DNA of 64,000 bases from Chloroflexota bacterium (GTDB lineage Bacteria > Chloroflexota > Limnocylindria > QHBO01). Under the pieces are notes generated by a model. That model saw nothing but the letters and a program-made list of their open reading frames with translations. It did not search any database and was not told the DNA's origin. Made by a program: the position numbers and the translations under genes. The first letter of the stretch is position 1. Each line of letters begins with the position of its first letter. Below, one piece after another: positions 47,980-57,435 of this stretch. The stretch covers positions 384,376 through 448,375 of the forward strand of contig JBBDXT010000004.1 in NCBI GenBank assembly GCA_040902225.1. The letters run 5' to 3'.

Positions 47980-50852
47980 CCGTCGACCTCGATGGCGACC
48001 ATCTCGTCGTCCAGCACGTCGATCGGCTCGTCGATTGCCACGGACATTTCCGACGATGCCCCGCCGTGCTGCCGGCGCTGGAGCTCCTTCCACACGGCAT
48101 TGGCGTGGTCGACGCAGACCACGACCACGTCGCCCTCGTGCCCCATGTCCAGCGCGTGGCGGGTCGCGTCCATCTCGTCGAGCACCGTCTCGACGTTGGC
48201 GCAGCGTGCGCCCCCCGCCATCGCTTCGCGCACGCCCCGTTCGATGAGGGCCGCGGTGTCGCCGACCTTGCGCCCGCGGTTGTTCGCGTCCTCGCGCACG
48301 ATGATCGTGTCGAAGTACGCGGCGGCGATCCGGCCCAGCTCGGCGATGTCGTCGTCGCGTCGGTCGCCGGCGGTGGCCAGCACCCCGATCCGCTGGCCGG
48401 TGACCAGCGCCCGCCGGCCGCTGGCTGACGGCTCGGCCAGCCGGTCCACGAACTCGCCCAGCGCCGACACCGCCGGCGCGTTGTGCGCGTAGTCGACGAT
48501 CACCCGGTATCCGTCGAGCTCGAACATGTTCAGGCGCCCCGGGGCCATGAAGTAGCTGGTTGTGAAGGTACGCAGGCCCTGGCGAACGTCATGCAGATGC
48601 GCGCCGGCCGCCCACGTCGCAGCCGCAGCCGCCAGGGCGTTCTGCACGTTCATGCGTGCCCGCCCCTCGAAGGTCGCCGGCAGCAGGTGGGTCCAGACCA
48701 GCGGCAGGTTCTTGCGCCCCTGGCGCAGGACGATCATGTCGCCGTTGCGTCCCGGCTCGAGCGTCACCGCCCGGCGGCCACGGCTTGCCTGGCGGCGGAT
48801 CGATTCGTTGTTCGGATCCATGCTGAAGTAGATGACCGATCCGGAGCAGTGGCGACCCATCGCCGCCACGAGCGGATCATCGGCGTTGAGGACGGCGGTC
48901 CCGTCGCGTGGTACCGCCTCTACCAGCACCTGCTTGACGGCAGCCAGCTGGCGCATCGAGGTGATCCCGCCCAGCCCCAGGTGGTCGCCGGTTACGTTGA
49001 GGACCACCGCCACGTCGTTGCGGTCGTAGCCAAGGCCCTCGCGCAGGATGCCGCCACGGGCGACCTCGAAGACAGCCATCTCCACGTTGGGGTTCTGAAG
49101 GACGGTGGACGCGGACTTGGGGCCGCTCATGTCGCCGCGGCGGATGAGGCGCCCATCGACCACGATGCCGTCGGTGCTGGTCATGCCGACCTTGCGCCCC
49201 ATCCCCTTGAGGATGTGCGAGATCATGCGGGCGGTGGTCGTCTTGCCGTTGCTGCCGGTGACCGCCACGATCGGGATGCGGGCGGCCGATCCGGGCGGGA
49301 AGAGCATGTCGATGACCGGCTTGGCGACGTACTGCGCCTCGCCCTCGGTCGGGTGGGTGTGCATCCGGAAGCCTGGCGCGGCGTTGACCTCCACGATGCC
49401 CCCGCCGGTCTCGCGCACCGGGACGCTGATATCGGGGCAGATGAAGTCGATGCCGGCGATGTCGAGCCCCACCACCCGGGCGGCAAGCTCGGCGATCTCC
49501 GCGTTCTCGGGGTGGATCTCATCGGTGCGGTCGATGCTGATGCCGCCGGTGCTCATGTTGCCGGTCCGCTTCAGGAAGACGCGCGTCTCCGCCGGCGGCG
49601 CGTCGGTCAGCGCGAATCCCTGCTCCTTGGCATACCCGATCGACTCCTCGTCCACGTTGATGCGGGTCAGCACCTTCTCGTGGCCGATGCCGCGTCGCGG
49701 ATCGGCATTGGTGGCCTCGATCAGCTCGGCGAGGGTATGCGTCCCGTCGCCATCGACATGGGCCGGAATCCGCTCCGCCACCGCGCGCAGCGTGCCGCCG
49801 ATCACCAGGCAGCGGTAGTCGTTGCCGGTCAGGAAGCTCTCCACCACGACGCCGCCGTTGCGGGACTCCCTGCGGGCGATCGCGTAGCCGTCGCGGACGG
49901 CTGGCGCATCGGCGAGGTTGAGGATCACGCCACGGCCGTGATTGCCATCGAGCGGCTTGACCGCCACGGGGTAGCCGACACGCGCCGCGGCGGCCACCGC
50001 CTCGTCCGCGTTGCGGACCACATCGGCGCGGGGGACCGGCACGCCGGTGCCGGCCAGGAGCTTGTTGGTGAGCTTCTTGTCCGAGGCGATGTCCACGCCC
50101 AGCGAGCTGGTGCTCGAGGTCATGGTGGCCCGGATCCGCTTCTGGTAGACCCCGTGCCCGAGCTGTACCAGGGACTGGTCGTTGAGCCGGATCCACGGGA
50201 TGTCGCGCAGGCTGGCCTCGTCGAGCAGCGCCTGGGTGGAGGGGCCGAAGGCCGCCCGCTCGGCGAGCAGGACCAGCTGCTCGAACTCGGTTGCCAGGTT
50301 GAAGTCGGGCGACGGCTCGACCAGGTGGTTGACCAGGCGCACCGCCAGCCGTCCGGCAGCCAGGCCGACGCTCTCTTCGGCATAGGAGTAGACCACGTGA
50401 TAGCGCCCCGGCTCGCCGGTGCCGCGCGTCTTGCCACGCCCGACCTCGGTGCCGGCGTCGCGCTGCAGCTGGAGGGCGATGTGCTCGGCGACGTGCCCGA
50501 CCCAGGTGCCGTCGCGCAGGCGCTTGGTGAAGCCACCGGCCCGGCCGGTTGAGCAGGAGTGCAGGCCGACCCCCGGGAGCATCGAGAGCAGCGCGTCGGT
50601 GAAGCCGGGGATCTTGTTGGTGGGGAAGGCCTCCAGCACCCCCAGGTCGACGACCAGCTTGATGGTGGGGTCGTAGCTCCAGTAGTTCGGTCCGCGGTAG
50701 ACGCGCGTCTCGATGATGCGCAGCGTCGCGCGCGGCTTGTCGGCCGCGGCCTTCTTCGGAGCGGCCCCGCGACGCGGCGTTGGGGAAGGGCGAGCCTTGA
50801 CTCGGTCCTTGGAGCGCTGCTTCGCGCGAGCCTTGGCGCGCTCTGTTGTCAC
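47976..50852 (-). CDS. cphA: Cyanophycin synthetase
   Basis: 958 residues, somewhat longer than the usual 870-900 because of a Lys/Arg-rich extension (1-40). Order: N-domain (RVYRGPNYWSYDPTIKL, HVAEHIALQLQRDAG), ATP-grasp (YPVAVKPLDGNHGRGVILN, GIVEVNAAPGFRMH), Mur-ligase P-loop VAVTGSNGKTTTARMIS at about 533, then LNVTGDHLGLGGI and VDYAHN. It adds Asp and Arg to the storage polymer cyanophycin using ATP. GTG start within the cphB stop (GTGA), so translation is coupled. Confidence 0.94.
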   Translation of the reverse strand: MTTERAKARAKQRSKDRVKARPSPTPRRGAAPKKAAADKPRATLRIIETRVYRGPNYWSYDPTIKLVVDLGVLEAFPTNKIPGFTDALLSMLPGVGLHSCSTGRAGGFTKRLRDGTWVGHVAEHIALQLQRDAGTEVGRGKTRGTGEPGRYHVVYSYAEESVGLAAGRLAVRLVNHLVEPSPDFNLATEFEQLVLLAERAAFGPSTQALLDEASLRDIPWIRLNDQSLVQLGHGVYQKRIRATMTSSTSSLGVDIASDKKLTNKLLAGTGVPVPRADVVRNADEAVAAAARVGYPVAVKPLDGNHGRGVILNLADAPAVRDGYAIARRESRNGGVVVESFLTGNDYRCLVIGGTLRAVAERIPAHVDGDGTHTLAELIEATNADPRRGIGHEKVLTRINVDEESIGYAKEQGFALTDAPPAETRVFLKRTGNMSTGGISIDRTDEIHPENAEIAELAARVVGLDIAGIDFICPDISVPVRETGGGIVEVNAAPGFRMHTHPTEGEAQYVAKPVIDMLFPPGSAARIPIVAVTGSNGKTTTARMISHILKGMGRKVGMTSTDGIVVDGRLIRRGDMSGPKSASTVLQNPNVEMAVFEVARGGILREGLGYDRNDVAVVLNVTGDHLGLGGITSMRQLAAVKQVLVEAVPRDGTAVLNADDPLVAAMGRHCSGSVIYFSMDPNNESIRRQASRGRRAVTLEPGRNGDMIVLRQGRKNLPLVWTHLLPATFEGRARMNVQNALAAAAATWAAGAHLHDVRQGLRTFTTSYFMAPGRLNMFELDGYRVIVDYAHNAPAVSALGEFVDRLAEPSASGRRALVTGQRIGVLATAGDRRDDDIAELGRIAAAYFDTIIVREDANNRGRKVGDTAALIERGVREAMAGGARCANVETVLDEMDATRHALDMGHEGDVVVVCVDHANAVWKELQRRQHGGASSEMSVAIDEPIDVLDDEMVAIEVDG

Positions 50853-51838
50853 TCGCTCGCCTCTTCGTCGCGGTGGGCTCGCATCGCGCGTCGCCGAGCA
50901 CGCTCCGGGGCGGTGTCGTCGGCCCCCTCGGCCGCCACGCGCCGAATCAGGCGGCGCGCCTTGTCGCCGGCTGCGAGCAGCTGCGTCTGCTGTCGCTCGC
51001 TCAGTTCGACCGAACGGAGCGGGGTGAGGAGGCGCCGGCGGCGCAGGTCGAAGCGGTAGCCGCTCGGCAGGGAGTGCAGGATGACGCCGCTGACCATGAT
51101 CGGCCGGTGGCGTTTGACCTCGTAGGCATCGGTCTCGATCCTGGCGGGGTCGAGGATGGTGACCGACCCCTTGCCGAGCACCTCCATCACGCCCGACGGG
51201 CTGACCAGCGCGGCGGTGTCCTCGTCGACTCCCATCCCGATCAGGGCCGGCGACTGCGCGATCAGGGCCAGCAGGCGCCCGATCCGATTCCGCTGCTCGA
51301 AATGCTGGTCGATGATCACGCCGGGCAGGAGCCCCAGGCCAGCGCTCATCTGGGTCATGCGCTGCTTGGGCGAGGTCCCACTGGTGCCGAAGGCGACCAT
51401 GTGACTGCTGATGGCCGAGGCGCCGGCGCTGGTGCCGGCGATGATCGCGCCCTGACGGTGGCGCTCGATGATGGCCCTCCCCAGCGCGGTGCCGCCGATC
51501 ACGCTGGAGAGCCGGAGCTGGTTGCCGCCGGTCATGAAGATGCCGGTCGCGTCGGCCAGCTGTCCGGCGAGCGCCTGGTCATTTGCCTCTTCCCGGGTGA
51601 TGGGTCGCAGGCCGATGACGTCCGGGACCCCGAGCTGCGCGAAGAGGGCCCGGTACAGGTCGGTCGCCTCGTCGCCCAGGGACGAGGCGGTCGAGACGAT
51701 CGCCACCCGCCCCTCCGCCCCGCCGGCCAGCGAGGCGAAGCGCGACAGGATCTGTCGCTGTCGAAGCTTCTCCTCAGCGCCGCCGATGATCAGCAGGTGA
51801 CCTGGGCGGGCGGCGCCCGGGCGTGAGGGATGGGCCAT
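50849..51838 (-). CDS. cphB: Cyanophycinase
   Basis: 329 residues from the ATG at 51838 (another ATG lies five codons upstream). S51 peptidase family: HLLIIGGAEEKLR, IFMTGGNQLRLSSVIGGT, the nucleophile elbow IIAGTSAGASAISSHM, and GVIIDQHFEQRNRIGRL. It cuts cyanophycin to beta-Asp-Arg dipeptides. The basic C-terminal tail overlaps cphA by four bases. Having breakdown and synthesis in one operon suggests turnover control at enzyme level. Confidence 0.92.
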   Translation of the reverse strand: MAHPSRPGAARPGHLLIIGGAEEKLRQRQILSRFASLAGGAEGRVAIVSTASSLGDEATDLYRALFAQLGVPDVIGLRPITREEANDQALAGQLADATGIFMTGGNQLRLSSVIGGTALGRAIIERHRQGAIIAGTSAGASAISSHMVAFGTSGTSPKQRMTQMSAGLGLLPGVIIDQHFEQRNRIGRLLALIAQSPALIGMGVDEDTAALVSPSGVMEVLGKGSVTILDPARIETDAYEVKRHRPIMVSGVILHSLPSGYRFDLRRRRLLTPLRSVELSERQQTQLLAAGDKARRLIRRVAAEGADDTAPERARRRAMRAHRDEEASE

Positions 51839-51861
51839 GTTGCCGGGCAGCATAGCAACGC

Positions 51862-51867
51862 TAGACT
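51862..51867 (+). promoter_or_regulatory. -10 element of a leaderless promoter (DnaJ-domain gene)
   Basis: TAGACT, seven bases before the ATG at 51875. Confidence 0.45.
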
Positions 51868-51874
51868 CGATCGG

Positions 51875-53011
51875 ATGTCCAGCACTGATCGGGCCGATGA
51901 CGGTCGCGTCGATCTCCGCGATTACTACGAGGTGCTCGGCGCCGAGCCATCGGCCACGGTGGCGGAGCTGCGCGCGGCCTTTCGCGAGGCGGTGCTGCGC
52001 CATCATCCGGATCGCAGTGCCCAGGATTCGCTGGCCACGCGGCGCACCTCGGTCCTGAACCGCGCCTGGAGCGAACTGCGCGACCCCGTCCGCCGCCTGC
52101 ACTACGACCATGCCCTGGAGCGGGGTGGCGCGGCGACGCTCGCCTGGCCGCTCGGCTCGGGCGAGGCGCCGTCGCCGGTTCGGCGTCAGCGCCGCGCGGC
52201 GCGCCCGGTCCGCACGCCGTGGCACATGCCCGAGTTCCGCAGCGTGCATGGCTTCCGCGTCCCGACCCAGGTCTTCATGGCCGGCCCCGCGGCGCAGCGA
52301 GCATGGATCGTGGCCAACCACATCGACGGCCAGGACTGGCGCGAGCACAGGGAGCGCTATTGGCTCCGCTTCGCTGCCAACTACTACCGGGACCGCGGGC
52401 GAACGGACGACTGGCTCGGCGCCATGGAGCGGCTGGTCGAGCTGGACGGCACCTTCGAGACGCTGGTGCACGCCGACCTGCGGCCGGCCTACGTCGCTGC
52501 GCAGGAATTCCTTCGCGGAACCGGCTTCCTCCGGACGGTGGCGCTGCAATACGCCACCGGCAGCGCGCAGCGGAAATGGGTCGATCGCGAGCTGCGCGCA
52601 CTGCTGGCCGAGTACCGCGACGCTCGCGTGCGCAAGGGACGGCCCGAGGACCGCGCGGAGGCGGCCGAGCTGCTCCTCAATTACCTCGAGGCGCTCGAGA
52701 TGCCGCCCGCCTTCGCGGACGTGCGGGCCGCGATCATGGCCCACCTGCGCGCCGGCCACGCGGGCCGCGCCGCCGAACTCCTGGAACGAGCAGTGGCTGC
52801 GCCGATCACGGAGCCCGCGCGCCGGTTCAGCATGGTCCAGCTCCTGACGGAGGGCGGTCAGCTGGATCGCGCCTCAGCCATGCTGGCCGAGATCGCCCGC
52901 GGGGATCACCCTGAGGCCCTCGACCGGCGCCGCCTGCGCGGAGATCCGGCCCGTCGTATCTCGGCTGCTCGCGTCCGCCTCGAACGCGCTCGGCAGCGCG
53001 CCGCGGGCTGA
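51875..53011 (+). CDS. J-domain protein
   Basis: 378 residues. A J-domain spans about 13-80: DYYEVLGAEPSATVAELRAA, with the essential HPD in LRHHPDRSA, and LNRAWSELRDPVRRLHYDHA. The remainder is Arg-rich and alpha-helical, with no G/F or zinc region, so this is a type III (DnaJ-like) partner of Hsp70 with an unknown client. Divergent from cphB. Confidence 0.82.
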   Translation: MSSTDRADDGRVDLRDYYEVLGAEPSATVAELRAAFREAVLRHHPDRSAQDSLATRRTSVLNRAWSELRDPVRRLHYDHALERGGAATLAWPLGSGEAPSPVRRQRRAARPVRTPWHMPEFRSVHGFRVPTQVFMAGPAAQRAWIVANHIDGQDWREHRERYWLRFAANYYRDRGRTDDWLGAMERLVELDGTFETLVHADLRPAYVAAQEFLRGTGFLRTVALQYATGSAQRKWVDRELRALLAEYRDARVRKGRPEDRAEAAELLLNYLEALEMPPAFADVRAAIMAHLRAGHAGRAAELLERAVAAPITEPARRFSMVQLLTEGGQLDRASAMLAEIARGDHPEALDRRRLRGDPARRISAARVRLERARQRAAG

Positions 53012-53020
53012 GCTCGGGTC

Positions 53021-54379
53021 CTAGGGGGCCGGGACGACCTCGACCGGGGCGATCCCGAGCGCCTCGACGTCGTTGCGAATCACGTCCGCGTCGCCCACCG
53101 CCAGGATGAGCAGCTCGGCCGGGCGGATCAGCTCGGTCGCCGCGGAGTGGGCCTCGGTCGCACCGACCGCCTCCATCCGGTCGCGATACGTCTGCCAGAA
53201 GTCCTCGGCCAGGCCGTAGACGGCGATCGGTTCGATCGCGGCGGCGATGCCCCCTGTCGATTCGAAGCGCAACGGGAAGATGCCGATCTGGAAGTCACGC
53301 GCCTCGGTGATCTCCGCCTCTCCGAACGGCGCGGTGCGCGTCGCCTCGAGCAGGGCAACCAGCTCGCTGATGGCGGGTGCGGTCACGTCCGTCTGCACCG
53401 CCGCGGCGGCCGTGAAGACGCCGGCGGACCGCCGCGCATCGAACCCGCTTCGTGCCCCGTAGGTATAACCCAGCTCCTCGCGAAGCCGTCGGTTGAGGCG
53501 CGATCCGAACATGCCGCCCAGCGCCGTCGACATGACGATGGCGGGGAAGTAGCGCGGGTCGTAGCGGTCGATCCCGATGTGTCCGACCCGCAACTCGCTC
53601 TGCACCGATCCGGGTCGATTCACGATCACGATCCTTCGGACGCCGCCGGCGTGCGAGGCGATGGTGCGGTGGCCCGGACCGATACCTTCCCAGCTCGCCA
53701 GGTGACGCTCGACCGACGCCGCCACGGCCTCCTCGTCGAAGGAGCCGGCGATGACGAGGTGCGCCAACCCCGGCCGGTAATGCGTCCCGTGGAAGTCGAT
53801 CACGTCGTCGCGGGAGAGCGTCTCGACGGTCTCCGGGCTGCCGGCCGAGAGGCGGCGATACGGGGTGTCGGCCGCATAGACGTGCAGGAGGAAGGTTTCG
53901 TCGGCGAGCCGACCGGGATCCGAGCGAGACTGGAGGATATCGGCCAGCCGCTCCGCCTTGAGGCGCTCGAACTCGCCGGCCTCGAAGCGCGGCTCGCGCA
54001 CCATCTCCGCCAGCAGGCCGAGCCCCTCGTCGAGATGTCGTGGCAGCGACTGGAATGCGGCACGGGCGCTGTCCCAGCTCGACTCGCTGCTGACCTCGAT
54101 CCCCAGTCGCTCCGTTGCCTCGGCGAAGGCCGATGCGTCCAGCCGCCGCGTGCCGGTCACCAGCAGCTGGGCGGTCAGTGCAGCGATGCCGCCGTGCGGC
54201 TCATCCTCGGCCGCGGCACCGGCGTCGACCAGCAGGTGCACGTTGACGAGGGTCGAGCCGGCGACCGGGATGGTCCACACGTTGAGGCCGTTCTTCAGCT
54301 GCCGGCGCGAGAACGACGGGAAGTGGTAGGGGCGCGGTACGCCCGCGGCGGGCCGCATCGGGTTGACGGTGGTGGTCAT
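53021..54379 (-). CDS. M16-family protein, non-catalytic subunit
   Basis: 452 residues, two M16 half-domains. The zinc motif HxxEH is missing (HGGIAALTAQ at that place), while the second-half motif RLREELGYTYGARSG is kept. Such subunits pair with a catalytic M16 protein and supply the R/Y substrate pocket. It overlaps the catalytic gene upstream by four bases. The pair should form a clamshell zinc peptidase. Confidence 0.88.
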   Translation of the reverse strand: MTTTVNPMRPAAGVPRPYHFPSFSRRQLKNGLNVWTIPVAGSTLVNVHLLVDAGAAAEDEPHGGIAALTAQLLVTGTRRLDASAFAEATERLGIEVSSESSWDSARAAFQSLPRHLDEGLGLLAEMVREPRFEAGEFERLKAERLADILQSRSDPGRLADETFLLHVYAADTPYRRLSAGSPETVETLSRDDVIDFHGTHYRPGLAHLVIAGSFDEEAVAASVERHLASWEGIGPGHRTIASHAGGVRRIVIVNRPGSVQSELRVGHIGIDRYDPRYFPAIVMSTALGGMFGSRLNRRLREELGYTYGARSGFDARRSAGVFTAAAAVQTDVTAPAISELVALLEATRTAPFGEAEITEARDFQIGIFPLRFESTGGIAAAIEPIAVYGLAEDFWQTYRDRMEAVGATEAHSAATELIRPAELLILAVGDADVIRNDVEALGIAPVEVVPAP

Positions 54380-55662
54380 GCCGTCCCCTCGGCCGATTCG
54401 GCCGGGAGATAGGTCAGGACCACCCGGTTGTCCGGGCCCAGGCTGGCGTTCATCGCCTCGCGCACCCGGCCGGCATCGACCGCCTCGTAGCGGCTCAGCT
54501 CGGTGTTGATCTGCTCGGGCTGGTCGAAGAGGCAGGCGTACATCGAGAGCCGATCCGCCCGTTCACTGATGCGCTCCAGGCTCGATTCGACGCCAGAGGC
54601 GTGCAGGTTGCGGACCCGCTCCAGCTCGTCGTCGCTCGGGCCCTCACCGGCGAGCGCGTCGACCTCCGCCCACAGGGCGGCCTCGAGCGAGTCGTGGCCG
54701 ACGCCGGGTCGCGCCGTGACCCAGATGGTGAAGATGGCGGCGCCACCGATCACCGGAAAGGCGAATGTGGTCACGTCCTGGGCGACCTGCTGCTCCCGCA
54801 CGAGTGACCGATACAGACGCGAGGCTCGGCCCGAGCCGAGCAGGTCAACCGCCACCTCGAGCGCATTGAACCCCTCGGAGCCGAAGATCGGCATGCGGTA
54901 GGCGGCATAGATCCGCGGCAGCGGCACGCGATCGGGAACCTCCTGGCGCACCTCGGCGCCGATGATCGGGTCGACTTCGGTAGGTGGAGCCTCGGGGATG
55001 GCAGGGTTGGCCGGGATCGGTCCGAAGTGCTTCTCGATCATCTCCAGAGCCGGTCCCGGCTCGAAGTCGCCGGCGATCGTCAGCACCGCGTTGTTGGGTG
55101 CGTAGTGGGCGGTGAAGAACTCGCGCACATCGTCCAGTGAGGCCGCGTCGAGATCCTCCATCGAGCCGATGGTGGGGTGGTGATAGGGATGCGTTTCGGG
55201 GAAGAGCAGTCCCTGCAGCTTCTCGTCCCAGGTGCCGTAGGGCTGGTTGTCGACCGAGAAGCGACGCTCGTTCTTGACCACGTCCCGCTGGTTGTCGAGC
55301 TTCTCCTGGGTCATCGCCGGGAGCAGGCCGCCGAGCCGATCCGACTCCAGCCAGAGCGCGAGCTCCAGCTCGTGGCTGGGCATGGTCTCGAAGTAGTTGG
55401 TGCGGTCGAGCCAGGTCGTGGCGTTCAGGCTGCCGCCGGCAGCCTGCACCAGGTCGAAATGCTCGCCCTTGGCCACGTTGGCGGAGCCCTGGAACATCAT
55501 GTGCTCGAAGAGATGCGCGAATCCGGTTTTGCCCGGCTTCTCGTGTCGGCTGCCGACGTCGTACCACAGGTTCACCGCCACGATCGGTGCGCGGTCATCG
55601 TGCGACAGGATCACGCGCAGGCCGTTCGGCAACTGGTGGCGGTCAATCGGGATATGGGGCAA
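54376..55662 (-). CDS. M16-family zinc peptidase, catalytic subunit
   Basis: 428 residues from the TTG at 55662. RHQLPNGLRVILSHDDRAPI, then the zinc motif HLFEHMMFQGS (HxxEH) at about 55-65 with the distal Glu in the ALWLESDRLGG region. It is the processing-peptidase-like partner of the inactive subunit encoded next. Longer in-frame starts up to 55761 would overlap the upstream gene. GAGACT six bases before the TTG may be a weak -10. Confidence 0.87.
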   Translation of the reverse strand: MPHIPIDRHQLPNGLRVILSHDDRAPIVAVNLWYDVGSRHEKPGKTGFAHLFEHMMFQGSANVAKGEHFDLVQAAGGSLNATTWLDRTNYFETMPSHELELALWLESDRLGGLLPAMTQEKLDNQRDVVKNERRFSVDNQPYGTWDEKLQGLLFPETHPYHHPTIGSMEDLDAASLDDVREFFTAHYAPNNAVLTIAGDFEPGPALEMIEKHFGPIPANPAIPEAPPTEVDPIIGAEVRQEVPDRVPLPRIYAAYRMPIFGSEGFNALEVAVDLLGSGRASRLYRSLVREQQVAQDVTTFAFPVIGGAAIFTIWVTARPGVGHDSLEAALWAEVDALAGEGPSDDELERVRNLHASGVESSLERISERADRLSMYACLFDQPEQINTELSRYEAVDAGRVREAMNASLGPDNRVVLTYLPAESAEGTA

Positions 55663-55721
55663 GGCGTGAGTCTCCGGGGTGTCGAGCGGAAGCGGCGGAA
55701 GGCTACCACGCGCCGTTCGGG

Positions 55722-56816
55722 CTAGAGCTTTGCCGGAATCGTGGCGGTCAGTTTCAACCACGACGCCAGGTCATGGAGCTCGTTGTCGATCGCTTCGGAA
55801 ATCGCCGCCGTGAATGGCACCTTCCGATGGACGGCGTGGACGACCAGCGTGCCGCTCTTGTGGTCCGCCGCGGCGTCCACCTTCCCGATGAGCCGGTCGT
55901 GGTACAGGATCGGCAACGCGAAGTACCCCCACCGTCGCTTGTCCTTCGGCTTGTACATCTCCAGCACATACTCGAAGTCGAACAGGGCGAGGCTGCGGAC
56001 GCGGTCGTAGATCAGGCGGTCGAACGGCGACAGCAATGCGGTTCGCCCTTCGAAGGGCGTGTTGAGCGCGTCGGGATCCACGCGCCACGTGCCGGTGACG
56101 CCCTCGACAGTCGCGGGCTCGCCCGCGTCGCCGACAACCACCGAATCGATGGGGATGGCAGTCCCCTTCTGGCGTGCGATGCCGAGCGACCGCAGCCGTC
56201 GCCGGTTCTTCTCACGGACCGCCTCATCGGCCGGAACGACCGGCGTGTCCGCTGGATAGACCCGCTCGGCAAGATCCCAGACGCGCTGCCGGCCCTGGCG
56301 AGCGGCGATGGCGATCTCGCCGCGCATCATGAGGAACTCCAGCATCTGGGTGACGTTCCGGTCGTTGGTCCACCCCGTCGACGGCCACGGCACGACGCTG
56401 GTGTCCGCGATGTCGCGAGAGAGCAGAGGACCCGAGGCCGCCAACCGGTCCAGCACGTCGCGCCGGAAGCGGTCGTTGGCTCGCAGCCAGTCCCGCTGCT
56501 TGTCGTAGTGCGGAAAGGTCTCCATCTCGGCAAGGTAGAGGCCAAGGTCGCTCATCGGCCGGACCATCGCGTCGCGCTCGAAGAGCGTTCGGTCCTGCTC
56601 CAGCGTCTTCTGCAGCTGGGCCGGCTGGTACGACGATCCGAGGCGACTCCAAAGGACCAGGTCTGCGCTCGGCGCAATTGCGGCGGTCGGGTCGATCTGC
56701 AGCAGCGTCAGCTGTTGCACCACCGCCAGCAGCTCCGTTGGCCGCGCGGCGTCGAGGAGCTGCGCTCGAACGGCGATGCGGCGCGCCTGCGCGCGATCGA
56801 GTCGGTGGACACCCAC
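55722..56816 (-). CDS. YcaQ-like winged-helix DNA glycosylase family protein
   Basis: 364 residues from the GTG at 56816. The HTH_42 layout is clear: RAQARRIAVRAQLL, then LLQIDPTAAIAPSADLVLWSR with the Q-I-D motif that marks the YcaQ-like branch (interstrand crosslink/alkyl base glycosylases; the AlkZ branch has QxQ). MRGEIAIAARQGRQRVWDLA is the winged helix, and ALLSPFDRLIYDR the C-terminal signature. Leaderless -10 TAGTCT lies seven bases upstream. Confidence 0.83.
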   Translation of the reverse strand: MGVHRLDRAQARRIAVRAQLLDAARPTELLAVVQQLTLLQIDPTAAIAPSADLVLWSRLGSSYQPAQLQKTLEQDRTLFERDAMVRPMSDLGLYLAEMETFPHYDKQRDWLRANDRFRRDVLDRLAASGPLLSRDIADTSVVPWPSTGWTNDRNVTQMLEFLMMRGEIAIAARQGRQRVWDLAERVYPADTPVVPADEAVREKNRRRLRSLGIARQKGTAIPIDSVVVGDAGEPATVEGVTGTWRVDPDALNTPFEGRTALLSPFDRLIYDRVRSLALFDFEYVLEMYKPKDKRRWGYFALPILYHDRLIGKVDAAADHKSGTLVVHAVHRKVPFTAAISEAIDNELHDLASWLKLTATIPAKL

Positions 56817-56823
56817 AGCCGGA

Positions 56824-56829
56824 AGACTA
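56824..56829 (-). promoter_or_regulatory. -10 element of a leaderless promoter (YcaQ-like)
   Basis: TAGTCT on the minus strand, seven bases before the GTG at 56816. It supports this internal start over any longer frame. Confidence 0.45.
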
Positions 56830-56838
56830 GCCAAGGCC

Positions 56839-57435
56839 TTACGGGCCACCCGGGGCAGACACGTTCCACGCCTCGACGATCGGGCGCTCGTGCTCCCAAC
56901 CCAGGACCGACACGCTGGCCGTCGATAGGCCGAAGAGGGACCCGGATCGGCCGGGCAGGCCAAGCCAGCGGGCGGCCAGGACCCGGAGCATGTGGCCGTG
57001 CCCGAAGAGCAGTGCGTCGCCGATGACACCGGGCGCCAGGCATCGGGCCAGGACACGATCGGCGCGGGCGCTGACCTGCTCGATGGTCTCGCCGCCAGCC
57101 CACGGTCCCGCCCAGATCGACCAGCCCGGCTGCTCGGCGACGATCTCGGCGGTGCGCCGACCCTCGAGTGTCCCGTAATCCCACTCGGCGAGATCGGGGT
57201 CCACGACCGCAACGTCCCCGAACCCCGCCAGCGTTGCCGTCTCGGTGGCACGCGATCGGGGACTGGTCAGGACCAGCGCGAACCGATGGCCGGCAAGCCG
57301 GGTGCCGAGCACTTCAGCCTGGCTGCGCCCCAGGTCGGTCAGCGGGATCTCGGTCAGACCGGTGTGACGTCCGTCGCGCGACCATTCCGTCTCACCGTGG
57401 CGCGCCAACCAGACCTGTCGCTCGGCCTCGCTCAC
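56839..57435 (-). CDS. Histidine phosphatase family protein
   Basis: 198 residues. LARHGETEWSRDGRHTGLTE is the RHG motif with the phospho-His. TSPRSRATETA and LFGHGHMLRVLAARW (second His) complete the active site, with the acid donor in AEWDYGTLEG. This is the phosphoglycerate-mutase-like branch of broad specificity. GTG start overlapping the upstream stop (GTGA). Confidence 0.88.
   Translation of the reverse strand: MSEAERQVWLARHGETEWSRDGRHTGLTEIPLTDLGRSQAEVLGTRLAGHRFALVLTSPRSRATETATLAGFGDVAVVDPDLAEWDYGTLEGRRTAEIVAEQPGWSIWAGPWAGGETIEQVSARADRVLARCLAPGVIGDALLFGHGHMLRVLAARWLGLPGRSGSLFGLSTASVSVLGWEHERPIVEAWNVSAPGGP

Noticed and set aside
48483-50552. Long plus-strand frame opposite cphA
   Set aside because: A shadow of cphA caused by high GC at third positions; no recognisable motifs.
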